From the NCBI RefSeq assembly GCF_900291475.1, contig NZ_OLMM01000005.1, forward strand, positions 1,007,575 through 1,071,574: DNA of 64,000 nucleotides. Reading direction: 5' to 3'. The DNA comes from Acidaminococcus hominis (GTDB lineage: Bacteria; Bacillota; Negativicutes; Acidaminococcales; Acidaminococcaceae). Shown piece by piece: positions 56,527-64,000 of this stretch (position 1 is the first letter of the stretch; every line of letters starts with the position of its first letter). Under the pieces are notes generated by a model. That model searched no databases. It saw only the letters and a program-made list of their open reading frames with translations, and was not told the DNA's origin. The position numbers and the translations under genes are program-made.

Positions 56527-57111
56527 ATGCGGGAAGGTTTGGTGGAACGCAGTACCAAAGAAACCCAGGTGAAGGTCCAGGTGAACCTGGACGGCTCCGG
56601 GAAAGCAGATATTTCTACAGGCATTGGCTTTTTTGACCATATGCTGACCCTTTTGGCGGTCCATTCCTTTATGGACCTGCGCATTGAGGCCCACGGGGAC
56701 CTGGAAGTAGATTCCCACCACACCGTGGAGGACGTAGGCCTCTCCCTGGGCAAGGCCCTGCGCCAGGCCCTGGGGGACAAGGCGGGCATCCACCGCTACG
56801 GCAGCTGCCTGCTGCCCATGGACGAAACCCTGGCCCAGGTAGCCCTGGACTTCAGCGGCCGCCCGTTCCTGGTGTGGAACGCCGAGATTCCCCGGGTCAA
56901 GCTGGGCAATTTCGATACCGAAATGGGAGAGGAGTTCTTCCGGGCCGTAGCCGTGGAAAGCGGCCTGACCCTCCACGTGAACGTGCCCTACGGCAAGAAC
57001 ACCCACCATATGCTGGAAGCCATTTTTAAAGGATTTGCTCGGGCCGTGGCAGAAGCCGTGGCCAAGGATCCCCGGGTCCACGGGGTCATGAGCAGCAAGG
57101 GGGCATTATGA
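56527..57111 (+). CDS. hisB: Imidazoleglycerol-phosphate dehydratase
   Basis: This 194-residue monofunctional dehydratase lacks the histidinol-phosphatase domain of the enterobacterial HisB fusion. Metal-binding motifs are FFDHML, DSHHTVEDVGL and the C-terminal NTHHMLEAIFK. It overlaps hisH by four bases. Confidence 0.94.
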   Translation: MREGLVERSTKETQVKVQVNLDGSGKADISTGIGFFDHMLTLLAVHSFMDLRIEAHGDLEVDSHHTVEDVGLSLGKALRQALGDKAGIHRYGSCLLPMDETLAQVALDFSGRPFLVWNAEIPRVKLGNFDTEMGEEFFRAVAVESGLTLHVNVPYGKNTHHMLEAIFKGFARAVAEAVAKDPRVHGVMSSKGAL

Positions 57112-57719
57112 GCGAGCAAGTGGTCATCATCGATTACGGCAGGGGCAACCTGCACTCAGTATATAACGGCCTGGTAAAGGTCGGCGCAAAACCCGTGATT
57201 TCTTCGGACCCCAAGGTCATTGCGGACGCCCAGCGGGTAATCCTCCCGGGCGTAGGCTCCTTTGGGGACTGCATGCACACCCTGGAAAACCGGGGTCTGG
57301 TGCCGGTGATCCAGGAAGCCCTCCACAGCGGCAAGCCCTTTTTGGGCATCTGCCTGGGCGAGCAGCTGCTGTTTGAAGGCAGCGAGGAAGCCCCCGGCGT
57401 CAAGGGCCTGGGCTTTTTCAAGGGCCAGGTGAAGAAAATCGTCACCCCCTTTAAGATTCCCCACATGGGCTGGAACCAGATTCAGGTAGTGAATCCTTCT
57501 CCTCTCCTGACGGAAGCAGACGGCCAGTACGTGTACTTCGTCCACAGCTACCATGCAGTGCCCGAGGACCCCAGCATCATTACCGCCGTGTGCGATTACG
57601 GCGCCCAGATTACGGCTTCTGTAGGGAAGGGCAGTGTCCAGGCCTTCCAGTTCCACCCGGAAAAATCTTCTTTTGCGGGTCTTGCCATGCTGAAAGCCTT
57701 TAAGGAGTGGAAATTATGA
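57108..57719 (+). CDS. hisH: Imidazole glycerol phosphate synthase glutamine amidotransferase
   Basis: The 203-residue class I glutaminase has its nucleophile Cys82 in GICLGEQLLF (Gln-Met variants are more usual at the sixth position), and the His/Glu pair in FQFHPEKSSF. It passes ammonia to HisF. It overlaps the hisA start region by four bases. Confidence 0.94.
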   Translation: MSEQVVIIDYGRGNLHSVYNGLVKVGAKPVISSDPKVIADAQRVILPGVGSFGDCMHTLENRGLVPVIQEALHSGKPFLGICLGEQLLFEGSEEAPGVKGLGFFKGQVKKIVTPFKIPHMGWNQIQVVNPSPLLTEADGQYVYFVHSYHAVPEDPSIITAVCDYGAQITASVGKGSVQAFQFHPEKSSFAGLAMLKAFKEWKL

Positions 57720-58444
57720 ACATTTATCCTGCCATCGACCTAAGGGGCGGCAACTGCGTCCGCCTGGTAAAGGGCGATTTTTCCAAGGAAACCATCTACA
57801 GCAATAACCCCGGTGAAATGGCCGCCAAATGGGCCAAGCTGGGAGCCTCCTGCATCCACGTGGTGGATCTGGACGGCGCCCTGGCCGGAGAAAGCAAGAA
57901 CCTGGCCTCCATCGACGCCATTATCGCCCAGGGGAAGATTCCCATTGAGGTGGGCGGCGGCATCCGCACCCTGGAACATATTGACCGACTGCTCTCCCGG
58001 GGCGTTCACCAGGTGATCCTGGGCTCCGTGGCCGTCAAGAACCCGGCCCTTGTAAAGGAAGCCTGCGCCAAGTATCCCGGCCGGATTGTGGCCGGTATTG
58101 ACGCCAAGGCCGGCATCGTAGCCGTGGAAGGCTGGGAAGCCAGCGGCCATATGCGGGCCGAAGACCTGGCCAAGGCCATGGCAGACGCCGGCGTCAGCCG
58201 CATCATCTTTACGGACATTGCCCGGGACGGCATGCTTACCGGCGTCAACGTGGAAGCCACCGTGCAGATTGCTAAGGCATCCGGCCTGCCTGTTACCGCT
58301 TCCGGCGGGGTGGGCAGCCTGGAAGATTTGCGGGAACTAAAAAAAAGAGAAGCAGCAGGCATAGAAGGGTGTATTATAGGTAAGGCGTTATATACTGGCG
58401 CCATTGACCTTCGCCAGGCTGTGGCAATCGCAAAGGAGGCCTGA
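57716..58444 (+). CDS. hisA: ProFAR isomerase
   Basis: The 242-residue TIM barrel has catalytic Asp8 ([12 protein letters not shown]), the second acid in [12 protein letters not shown], and a phosphate-binding GGVGS loop. The ATG at 57716 follows AAGGAG; the in-frame GTG three codons upstream overlaps this site. Confidence 0.94.
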   Translation: MNIYPAIDLRGGNCVRLVKGDFSKETIYSNNPGEMAAKWAKLGASCIHVVDLDGALAGESKNLASIDAIIAQGKIPIEVGGGIRTLEHIDRLLSRGVHQVILGSVAVKNPALVKEACAKYPGRIVAGIDAKAGIVAVEGWEASGHMRAEDLAKAMADAGVSRIIFTDIARDGMLTGVNVEATVQIAKASGLPVTASGGVGSLEDLRELKKREAAGIEGCIIGKALYTGAIDLRQAVAIAKEA

Positions 58445-58446
58445 GC

Positions 58447-59205
58447 ATGCATACGAAACGGATCATTCCCTGCCTGGACGTAAAAGACGGCAGGGTGGTA
58501 AAGGGCACAAATTTTGTTAGTCTCAGAGACGCAGGGGACCCGGTGGAACTGGCTTCCCTGTACGAAAAGGAACAGGCGGACGAGCTGGTATTTTTGGATA
58601 TCACCGCCTCCCTGGAAAAACGCAAATCCATGGTGGACGTCATCGAGCGCACTGCCCGGGAAGTGTTCATGCCCCTGACCGTTGGCGGCGGCATTACCTC
58701 TATTGAGGATATGCGGGCCGTACTCATGGCCGGTGCGGACAAAACTTCCCTGAACAGCGCTGCGGTCAAAAATCCGGACCTAATCCGGCAGGGGGCCGAA
58801 GCCTTCGGCAACCAATGCGTGGTACTGGCCGTAGATGCCAAAAAACGCGGCGAAAACTCCTGGGAAGTCTACATCCATGGGGGCCATACCCCTACGGGCC
58901 TGGACGTGCTGGAATGGGTGAAACGGGCAGTGGACCTGGGCGCTGGGGAGATACTTCTCACCAGCATGGACGCCGACGGCACCAAGGACGGCTTTGATAT
59001 CCCCCTGACCCGGGCCGTGGCCGACGCCGTTCCCGTCCCGGTAATTGCTTCCGGCGGGGCCGGCTCCCTGGACGACTTTTACAAGGTGCTCACTGCCGGC
59101 GGTGCTGACGCTGCCCTGGCTGCCTCCGTGTTCCATTACGGGACCTTTACGGTGCGGCAGGTGAAGGAATATTTGCGCAGCAAAGGAGTGGAAGTTAGAC
59201 TATGA
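58447..59205 (+). CDS. hisF: Imidazole glycerol phosphate synthase cyclase
   Basis: A 252-residue TIM barrel beginning [20 protein letters not shown] (catalytic Asp11). The second acid lies in [13 protein letters not shown], and the phosphate loop ASGGAGS follows. It makes imidazole glycerol phosphate and AICAR with HisH. Its stop overlaps the hisIE start. Confidence 0.95.
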   Translation: MHTKRIIPCLDVKDGRVVKGTNFVSLRDAGDPVELASLYEKEQADELVFLDITASLEKRKSMVDVIERTAREVFMPLTVGGGITSIEDMRAVLMAGADKTSLNSAAVKNPDLIRQGAEAFGNQCVVLAVDAKKRGENSWEVYIHGGHTPTGLDVLEWVKRAVDLGAGEILLTSMDADGTKDGFDIPLTRAVADAVPVPVIASGGAGSLDDFYKVLTAGGADAALAASVFHYGTFTVRQVKEYLRSKGVEVRL

Positions 59206-59834
59206 AAATTGATGTAAGTCATTTGAAGTTTGACGACCGGGGACTGATTCCTGCCATTGTTCAGGACTACAAGACCAACCAGGTGCTGATGCTGGCCTAT
59301 ATGAACGGAGAATCCCTGGCCCGGACCGTAGAAACCGGCTATACCTGGTTCTGGAGCCGCAGCCGGCAGGAACTGTGGAACAAGGGCGCCACTAGCGGTC
59401 ATACACAGCGGGTGCTCAGCATTACCTACGACTGCGACGGGGATACCCTGCTGGTGAAGGTGGAGCAAAAGGGCGCCGCCTGCCATACCGGCAGCTACTC
59501 CTGCTTCTTTAACCCCCTGTGGAACAGCGGCTCCGGCGAAAGCCTGCCGGTCACCGAAAAGAACCTGCCCCAGGTGCTGGACCAGATGTATGCCCTGATT
59601 CAGCAAAAACAACTGGCCCGGACCCCGGACAAACCGGCCCAGGGCCAGCAGGACTGGATTCTGAAGAAACTGGGTGAAGAATGCACCCGGACCCTCCTAG
59701 CCTCCAAAAACGACAGCCGTGACCAGGTTGTTTACGAGATGGGCGATTTATGGTATCATTGCTTAGTGCTGTTGGCCTTCCACAACATTACCTCGGAACA
59801 AATGCTGGCGGAAATGGGCGGGAAAAAGGAATAA
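59202..59834 (+). CDS. hisIE: Bifunctional phosphoribosyl-AMP cyclohydrolase/-ATP pyrophosphatase
   Basis: The 210-residue fusion has an N-terminal cyclohydrolase (residues 1-110, with metal ligands in [20 protein letters not shown]) and a C-terminal pyrophosphatase (about 125-210, [30 protein letters not shown]). With this gene every step except histidinol-phosphate phosphatase is encoded in the operon. Confidence 0.94.
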   Translation: MKIDVSHLKFDDRGLIPAIVQDYKTNQVLMLAYMNGESLARTVETGYTWFWSRSRQELWNKGATSGHTQRVLSITYDCDGDTLLVKVEQKGAACHTGSYSCFFNPLWNSGSGESLPVTEKNLPQVLDQMYALIQQKQLARTPDKPAQGQQDWILKKLGEECTRTLLASKNDSRDQVVYEMGDLWYHCLVLLAFHNITSEQMLAEMGGKKE

Positions 59835-59863
59835 CAGCAAATCTCTAGGCTGGAGGCTGTTAA

Positions 59864-61207
59864 ATGGCTAGATTGTTTGGTACGGACGGCGTCCGCGGCG
59901 TTGCCAATGGCAAGGTCCTGAACGCAGAACTGGCATATAAATTAGGACGTGCAGCTGCACAATATTTCGGGCGGGAAGTAAAAAGCCCCAAAATTATCAT
60001 CGGACGAGATACCCGCCTGTCCGGCACCATGCTGGAAGCTGCCCTGGCAGCAGGCATCTGCTCCGCAGGGGGCAACGCCCACCTTTTGGGCGTGATTCCC
60101 ACCCCGGCTGTTTCCTTCCTGACGGAACCCCTGGGGGCCAACGCAGGCGTAGTCATCTCCGCCTCCCACAACCCCTTTGAGGACAACGGCATCAAATTCT
60201 TTGCCCACAGCGGCTTCAAGCTGCCCGATGCAGTAGAAGATGAAATCGAAGCCATTGTCAACCGTCCCATCGACTACGACAATACCCTGACCGGGTCCTC
60301 CCTGGGCAGAGTGTACACCGAAGAAGACAAGAGTAACCTGTACGTGCAGCACGTGGTAAAAAGCGCCGACTGCAAGCTCAACGGCCTGAAAGTGGTCATG
60401 GACTGCGCCAACGGCGCCAACAGCGAAATCGCTCCTATGATCCTGCGCCTGTTGGGCGCCCAGGTTATTCCCATCTTCAATAACCCCAACGGCATCAACA
60501 TCAATAACGGCTGCGGCTCCACCCATCTGGAAGCCCTCCAGCAAAAAGTCTTGGAAGAAGGCGCCGACGTGGGCATTGCCAACGACGGTGACGCAGATCG
60601 CTGCCTGGCAGTGGACGAAAACGGCCAGGTACTGGACGGCGACCAGATTATGCTGATCTGTGCCCTGGACCTGCTTAAGCGCGGCAAACTCAAGGACAAC
60701 GTCCTGGTAACCACCGTCATGAGCAACGTAGGCCTGCAAAAAGCCATGAAAGAACATGGCGGCAGCACCGTGAAAACCGGAGTAGGCGACCGCTACGTCC
60801 TGGAAGAAATGCTGAAACACGACTACAAACTGGGCGGCGAACAATCCGGCCACATCATCTTTGGCGACCTGGCCCGGACCGGCGACGGCATGATGACCGC
60901 CGTGAAGCTTCTGAGCTCCCTGGTCCGCCATAACCAGACCCTGTCCCAGCTGGGCAGCCTGATGGTCAAGTATCCCCAGACCCTGCTGAACGTCCGCGTC
61001 AAGGACAAAAACGGCTGGGAAGAAAACCAGGCCATCGCCGAAGTAGTCAAGAAATATACTGAGGAACTGGGTGACGATGGCCAAGTACTGGTCCGCGCCT
61101 CCGGTACCGAACCCCTGATCCGCATCATGGCCCAGGGCCCCAACCAGGCCGAACTGGACGCCATCACCGACGCCATTGCCGAAGTGGTACGCAAAGAACT
61201 GGCGTAA
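59864..61207 (+). CDS. glmM: Phosphoglucosamine mutase
   Basis: The 447-residue enzyme interconverts glucosamine-6- and -1-phosphate for cell-wall precursors. The phosphorylated Ser101 is in VISASHNPFEDNGIKFF, the metal loop is NDGDADRCLAV near 240-248, and the RASGTEPLIRIM motif is near the end. It starts 29 bases after hisIE with no visible promoter between, so the his transcript may include it. Small inverted repeats (AACAGC/GCTGTT) flank its GGAGG site. Confidence 0.95.
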   Translation: MARLFGTDGVRGVANGKVLNAELAYKLGRAAAQYFGREVKSPKIIIGRDTRLSGTMLEAALAAGICSAGGNAHLLGVIPTPAVSFLTEPLGANAGVVISASHNPFEDNGIKFFAHSGFKLPDAVEDEIEAIVNRPIDYDNTLTGSSLGRVYTEEDKSNLYVQHVVKSADCKLNGLKVVMDCANGANSEIAPMILRLLGAQVIPIFNNPNGININNGCGSTHLEALQQKVLEEGADVGIANDGDADRCLAVDENGQVLDGDQIMLICALDLLKRGKLKDNVLVTTVMSNVGLQKAMKEHGGSTVKTGVGDRYVLEEMLKHDYKLGGEQSGHIIFGDLARTGDGMMTAVKLLSSLVRHNQTLSQLGSLMVKYPQTLLNVRVKDKNGWEENQAIAEVVKKYTEELGDDGQVLVRASGTEPLIRIMAQGPNQAELDAITDAIAEVVRKELA

Positions 61208-61237
61208 GCGCAGGGTGTAGGGGAATCAAGGTAAGCT

Positions 61238-61279
61238 AAAAATGACTTGTGAACGAGAACGCTCACAAGTCATTTTTTT
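61238..61279 (+). terminator. Terminator after glmM
   Basis: AAAATGACTTGTGA pairs with TCACAAGTCATTTT (one interruption) and seven T follow. Confidence 0.88.
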
Positions 61280-61706
61280 CATATATCCTATGCCTTCCCC
61301 GCTTTCTGCGCCCCCTCTGTGCCTCCAGTAGATTTGGAATAGGCGCATTTTCCCCATTTCAGTTGGGTTTACGGCAAAATGGAGATGACGAGGGGAGGAG
61401 AAGGCAAGCGGCAGTTGGTCGCAGAATACCTAGTTGAGAATCGTATAACCCGGCCCACAGACCGTATGCCTTCTTCTTACCAGTGCACTGCTTGGCATGC
61501 ACTGGTAAGGGGAAGGAATGTTCCGCCCTTTTTCCTTATTTACCTTCATCAAGCGTGAGGAAGGTGGCCTGCCGTAAGGCAGGACGGAAAGAGTTTCCAT
61601 TCAGCGGAACAAGGATGGGGGTTCAAATCCAGGATGTTCGCGGACCGCACCGACAAACTACCACCCCCTCTCCCTGGGACAAAAACGTCTCCAGCCCCCT
61701 TCGTAG
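61280..61706. repeat. Intergenic region with inverted repeats
   Basis: No gene is supported. A perfect 12-base inverted repeat pairs CTTACCAGTGCA (61476-61487) with TGCACTGGTAAG (61498-61509). CCTGCCGTAAGGCAGG near 61568 is a second tight hairpin. A segment containing GGACCGCACCGACAAA (near 61641) recurs with two or three changes near 63911, after glmS. It looks like decayed mobile or palindromic repeat sequence. Confidence 0.4.
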
Positions 61707-61735
61707 TTGACCAACCTGCCAAAAAATAGTATGAT
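61707..61735 (+). promoter_or_regulatory. glmS promoter
   Basis: TTGACC (61707-61712), a 17-base spacer and TATGAT (61730-61735). It gives a leader of about 260 bases containing the ribozyme. Confidence 0.75.
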
Positions 61736-61832
61736 AGACACGCTACAAAAACATGCCGCCCGGGTATACCGGTCTGGCCGGTCAGCAAAGGGCTTGAGGG
61801 GGACCTTTGCAAAGAGATTTGCGTAGTGGATC

Positions 61833-61980
61833 AGCGCACGTGCCGGGATTCCCGGCAGACGAGGAAGAGGTTTATCGAAACGTCAGCGGATGCCTCTCGG
61901 TAAGCTGCAAACCGTAAGCAGACCTACAAACCCCTTTGGTAACAAAGGAACACAGAAGGGCCTGCGGCAGACGGTAAGTA
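61833..61980 (+). ncRNA. glmS self-cleaving ribozyme
   Basis: The leader matches the glmS ribozyme. The cleavage site A-GCGC lies between 61833 and 61834, followed by a P2 hairpin (TGCCGGGATTCCCGGCA) and the core GACGAGGAAGAGGTTTATCG. Then come GCGGATGCCTCTCGG and the accessory P3-P4 domain with CCTTTGGTAACAAAGG. Glucosamine-6-phosphate triggers cleavage and mRNA decay, lowering GlmS. It ends about 25 bases before the glmS start. Confidence 0.92.
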
Positions 61981-62001
61981 CAAATTCAGGAGGGCACAAC
62001 T

Positions 62002-63831
62002 ATGTGCGGAATCGTAGGATATATCGGCAGAAAACAGGCAACCCCATTTTTGATGGAGGGCCTGAGCAAACTGGAATACAGAGGCTATGACTCTGCCGGC
62101 ATCGCAGTATACAATGACGGAAAAATTACCGTAGAAAAATGCGTGGGCCGTTTGGACGCCCTGCGTCAAAAAATCGTAGGCAAAGAACCCGTGGGTACCC
62201 TGGGCATTGGCCATACCCGCTGGGCTACCCATGGGAAACCCAGTGACGTAAACGCCCATCCCCATACGGATGAAAAGAACGAATTTGCCGTGGTCCATAA
62301 CGGCATCATCGAAAACTACATGCCCTTAAAGCAAAGCCTGCTGAAAAAGGGCTACCACTTCCGTTCCGATACGGATACCGAAGTGGTGGCACATTTGATG
62401 GCCGACCTGTACACCGGGGACTTTGAAGAAACCGTGCGCAAAGTGCTGCACGTAATCCAAGGCTCCTATTCCCTGGTATTCATGACCACCAAGGACCCCA
62501 GCAAGCTCATCTGCGCCAAGAAGAACAATCCCCTGGTCATCGGTCTGGGCAAAGGCGAAAACTACATCGCCTCCGATATCCCCGCCATCATCAGCAAGAC
62601 CCGGGATACCTATATTTTAAGTGACGGCGAAATGGCCGTCATCACCCCGGATTCCGTAGCAGTCAAGGATCTGGAAGGCAACCCCATCGACAAGAAAGTC
62701 TTCCGGGTAACCTGGGATGCCGAAGCAGCCGAAAAAGGCGGCTTTGAACACTTCATGCTGAAGGAAATCTACGAACAGCCCAAAGCCGTCCGGGATACCC
62801 TCCGCAGCCGGGTCAGCAAGGACAGCGACACCGTTACCTTTAACGAACTCCAATGGACCCCAGAAACCCTGAAGGACATCAACAAGATCTTTATCGTAGC
62901 CTGCGGCACCGCCTATCACGCCGGCATTGTGGGCAAGTACTATATTGAAAAAATGGCCCGGATTCCCGTAGAAGTCGATATTGCCAGCGAATTCCGCTAC
63001 CGGAACCCCATCATCGATGAACACTGCCTGTGCATCGTGGTCAGCCAGTCCGGCGAAACCAGCGATACCCTGGAAGCCCTGAAAGAAGCCAAACGCCGCG
63101 GCGCCAAAACCCTGGCCGTTACCAACGTGGTGGGCTCCTCCATTTCCCGGGAAGCCGAGCAGACCGTGTACACCTACGCTGGCCCCGAAATCGCCGTAGC
63201 CTCCACCAAAGCCTACACCACCCAGCTGATTGTTATGCTGCTGCTGGCCATGTACATCTCCTCCCTGAAGGGGACCCTGGACCAGGAACGGCTCCACCAG
63301 CTGATTCAAGGCGTTCTGGCCGTGCCGGAACAAATGCATGATATCCTGGACCATGTGGACCAGATTAAAGCCTTTGCCGCCAATTACGGCGATTGTGAAG
63401 ACGCCTTCTTCCTGGGTCGCTCCCTGGACTACGCCGTAGCCCTGGAAGGCGCCCTGAAACTGAAGGAAATCTCCTACATCCACGCAGAAGCCTATGCTGC
63501 CGGCGAACTGAAACACGGCACCCTGGCCCTGATTGAGGAAGGCGTACCCGTCATCGTACTTGCCACCCAGTCCTCCATCTATGACAAAACCATCAGCAAC
63601 TTGCAGGAAGTCAAGACCCGCGGCGCCATCGTTATCGGCATCGGCATGGAAGGCGATACCGAGCTGGCCAAACACGCCAACTCCGTTATCATCATTCCCA
63701 AAGCCGATGAAGACCTGGCACCCATCTTGGCCGTCATTCCCCTCCAGCTGCTGGCCTATTACGCCGCCCTGGTTCGCGGCTGCGACGTAGATAAACCCCG
63801 CAACCTGGCCAAATCCGTAACCGTAGAATAA
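62002..63831 (+). CDS. glmS: Glutamine-fructose-6-phosphate aminotransferase
   Basis: The 609-residue enzyme makes glucosamine-6-phosphate. The glutaminase nucleophile is Cys2 (MCGIVGYIGRKQ), with HTRWATHGKPS at about 72-82. Two SIS domains follow (CGTAYHAGIVGKYYIEK, SQSGETSDTLEALKEA), and the C-terminus is the conserved PRNLAKSVTVE. The start follows CAGGAGGG. Together with glmM upstream it supplies aminosugar for peptidoglycan, and the ribozyme gives product feedback. Confidence 0.96.
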   Translation: MCGIVGYIGRKQATPFLMEGLSKLEYRGYDSAGIAVYNDGKITVEKCVGRLDALRQKIVGKEPVGTLGIGHTRWATHGKPSDVNAHPHTDEKNEFAVVHNGIIENYMPLKQSLLKKGYHFRSDTDTEVVAHLMADLYTGDFEETVRKVLHVIQGSYSLVFMTTKDPSKLICAKKNNPLVIGLGKGENYIASDIPAIISKTRDTYILSDGEMAVITPDSVAVKDLEGNPIDKKVFRVTWDAEAAEKGGFEHFMLKEIYEQPKAVRDTLRSRVSKDSDTVTFNELQWTPETLKDINKIFIVACGTAYHAGIVGKYYIEKMARIPVEVDIASEFRYRNPIIDEHCLCIVVSQSGETSDTLEALKEAKRRGAKTLAVTNVVGSSISREAEQTVYTYAGPEIAVASTKAYTTQLIVMLLLAMYISSLKGTLDQERLHQLIQGVLAVPEQMHDILDHVDQIKAFAANYGDCEDAFFLGRSLDYAVALEGALKLKEISYIHAEAYAAGELKHGTLALIEEGVPVIVLATQSSIYDKTISNLQEVKTRGAIVIGIGMEGDTELAKHANSVIIIPKADEDLAPILAVIPLQLLAYYAALVRGCDVDKPRNLAKSVTVE

Positions 63832-63850
63832 AATGGGAAAGAAGTACCGT

Positions 63851-63878
63851 AAGGAGGCTGCCTTGGCAGCCTCCTTTA
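63851..63878 (+). terminator. Terminator-like hairpin after glmS
   Basis: AAGGAGGCTGCC pairs perfectly with GGCAGCCTCCTT around a two-base loop; the T tail is short. From here to the window end only repeat-like sequence similar to 61641-61660 is seen. Confidence 0.65.
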
Positions 63879-64000
63879 ACCTTATTAGGGCGGCCCGCAC
63901 TACACCCCGCAGACCGCACCAACAAAATCACCATTGGGAAAATACCGCAAGGCGGCAATAGGGGAAAATGGCAAAACTACCAAACTCCTTGTACTAGCCT

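Noticed and set aside
61890-62090. 66-codon ORF within the glmS leader
   Set aside because: It lies inside the glmS ribozyme and runs into glmS in another frame; the RNA explains the sequence.

Overview
The window is a gene-dense, roughly 55% GC stretch of a bacterial chromosome that reads as a Negativicutes genome, most likely Acidaminococcaceae (Acidaminococcus-like). This taxonomic call is inference. It rests on Firmicutes-type signals (CggR-led glycolytic operon, glmS ribozyme, SAM-I and M-box leaders, SpoVS, the Asp23/AmaP/DUF2273 trio, a YerC-type regulator heading a his operon) together with anaerobe features (reverse rubrerythrin, FeoAB, a TM1266-type hydrogenase-associated protein). 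No rRNA, tRNA, CRISPR, prophage or transposase gene was seen.

Layout. 1-280: a large nested inverted repeat, probably a non-coding palindromic element. 481-7356: lower glycolysis operon cggR-gapA-pgk/tpi-gpmI-eno, with phosphoglycerate kinase and triosephosphate isomerase fused in one reading frame. 7421-12386 (minus): a carbohydrate/glycerophosphate-type ABC importer with a sugar-phosphate isomerase-like TIM barrel. 12584-14198: a strongly promoted 26-residue peptide and a C69 dipeptidase. 14269-19490: metal block with an ArsR regulator, feoAB, a free HMA-domain protein and a Zn/Cd-type P1B ATPase. 19739-21507: argC and a reverse rubrerythrin. 21709-24587: two tandem AEC transporters and a TetR regulator. 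24683-26684 (minus): MoxR ATPase and VWA protein. 26947-38823: a LexA-box promoter, then a long housekeeping run (asp23, amaP, DUF2273, nusB, TsaD-like, xseAB, ispA, dxs, tlyA, nadK, argR, recN, nudix). 38953-39213: spoVS.

39290-42192 (minus): a TM1266-like protein plus an SsuABC/NMT1-type importer behind an unassigned leader that ends in an intrinsic terminator. 42411-46946: a MATE exporter, then an M-box riboswitch, a magnesium P-type ATPase and a 37-residue single-pass membrane peptide. 47086-49585 (minus): three exported or membrane-anchored proteins of unknown function. 49743-51612 (minus): metNI under a SAM-I riboswitch, with no metQ nearby. 51718-59834: histidine operon yerC-hisZGDCBHAF-hisIE. 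59864-63831: glmM, a repeat-like intergenic region, the glmS ribozyme and glmS.

Most genes are core metabolism. The points most worth a second look are the small membrane peptide after mgtA, the unassigned switching leader before the TM1266/ABC operon, the LexA-box promoter with no obvious SOS gene, the 26-residue peptide at 12584, the tandem operator-like repeats at the rubrerythrin and AEC/TetR loci, and the Pgk-Tpi fusion.
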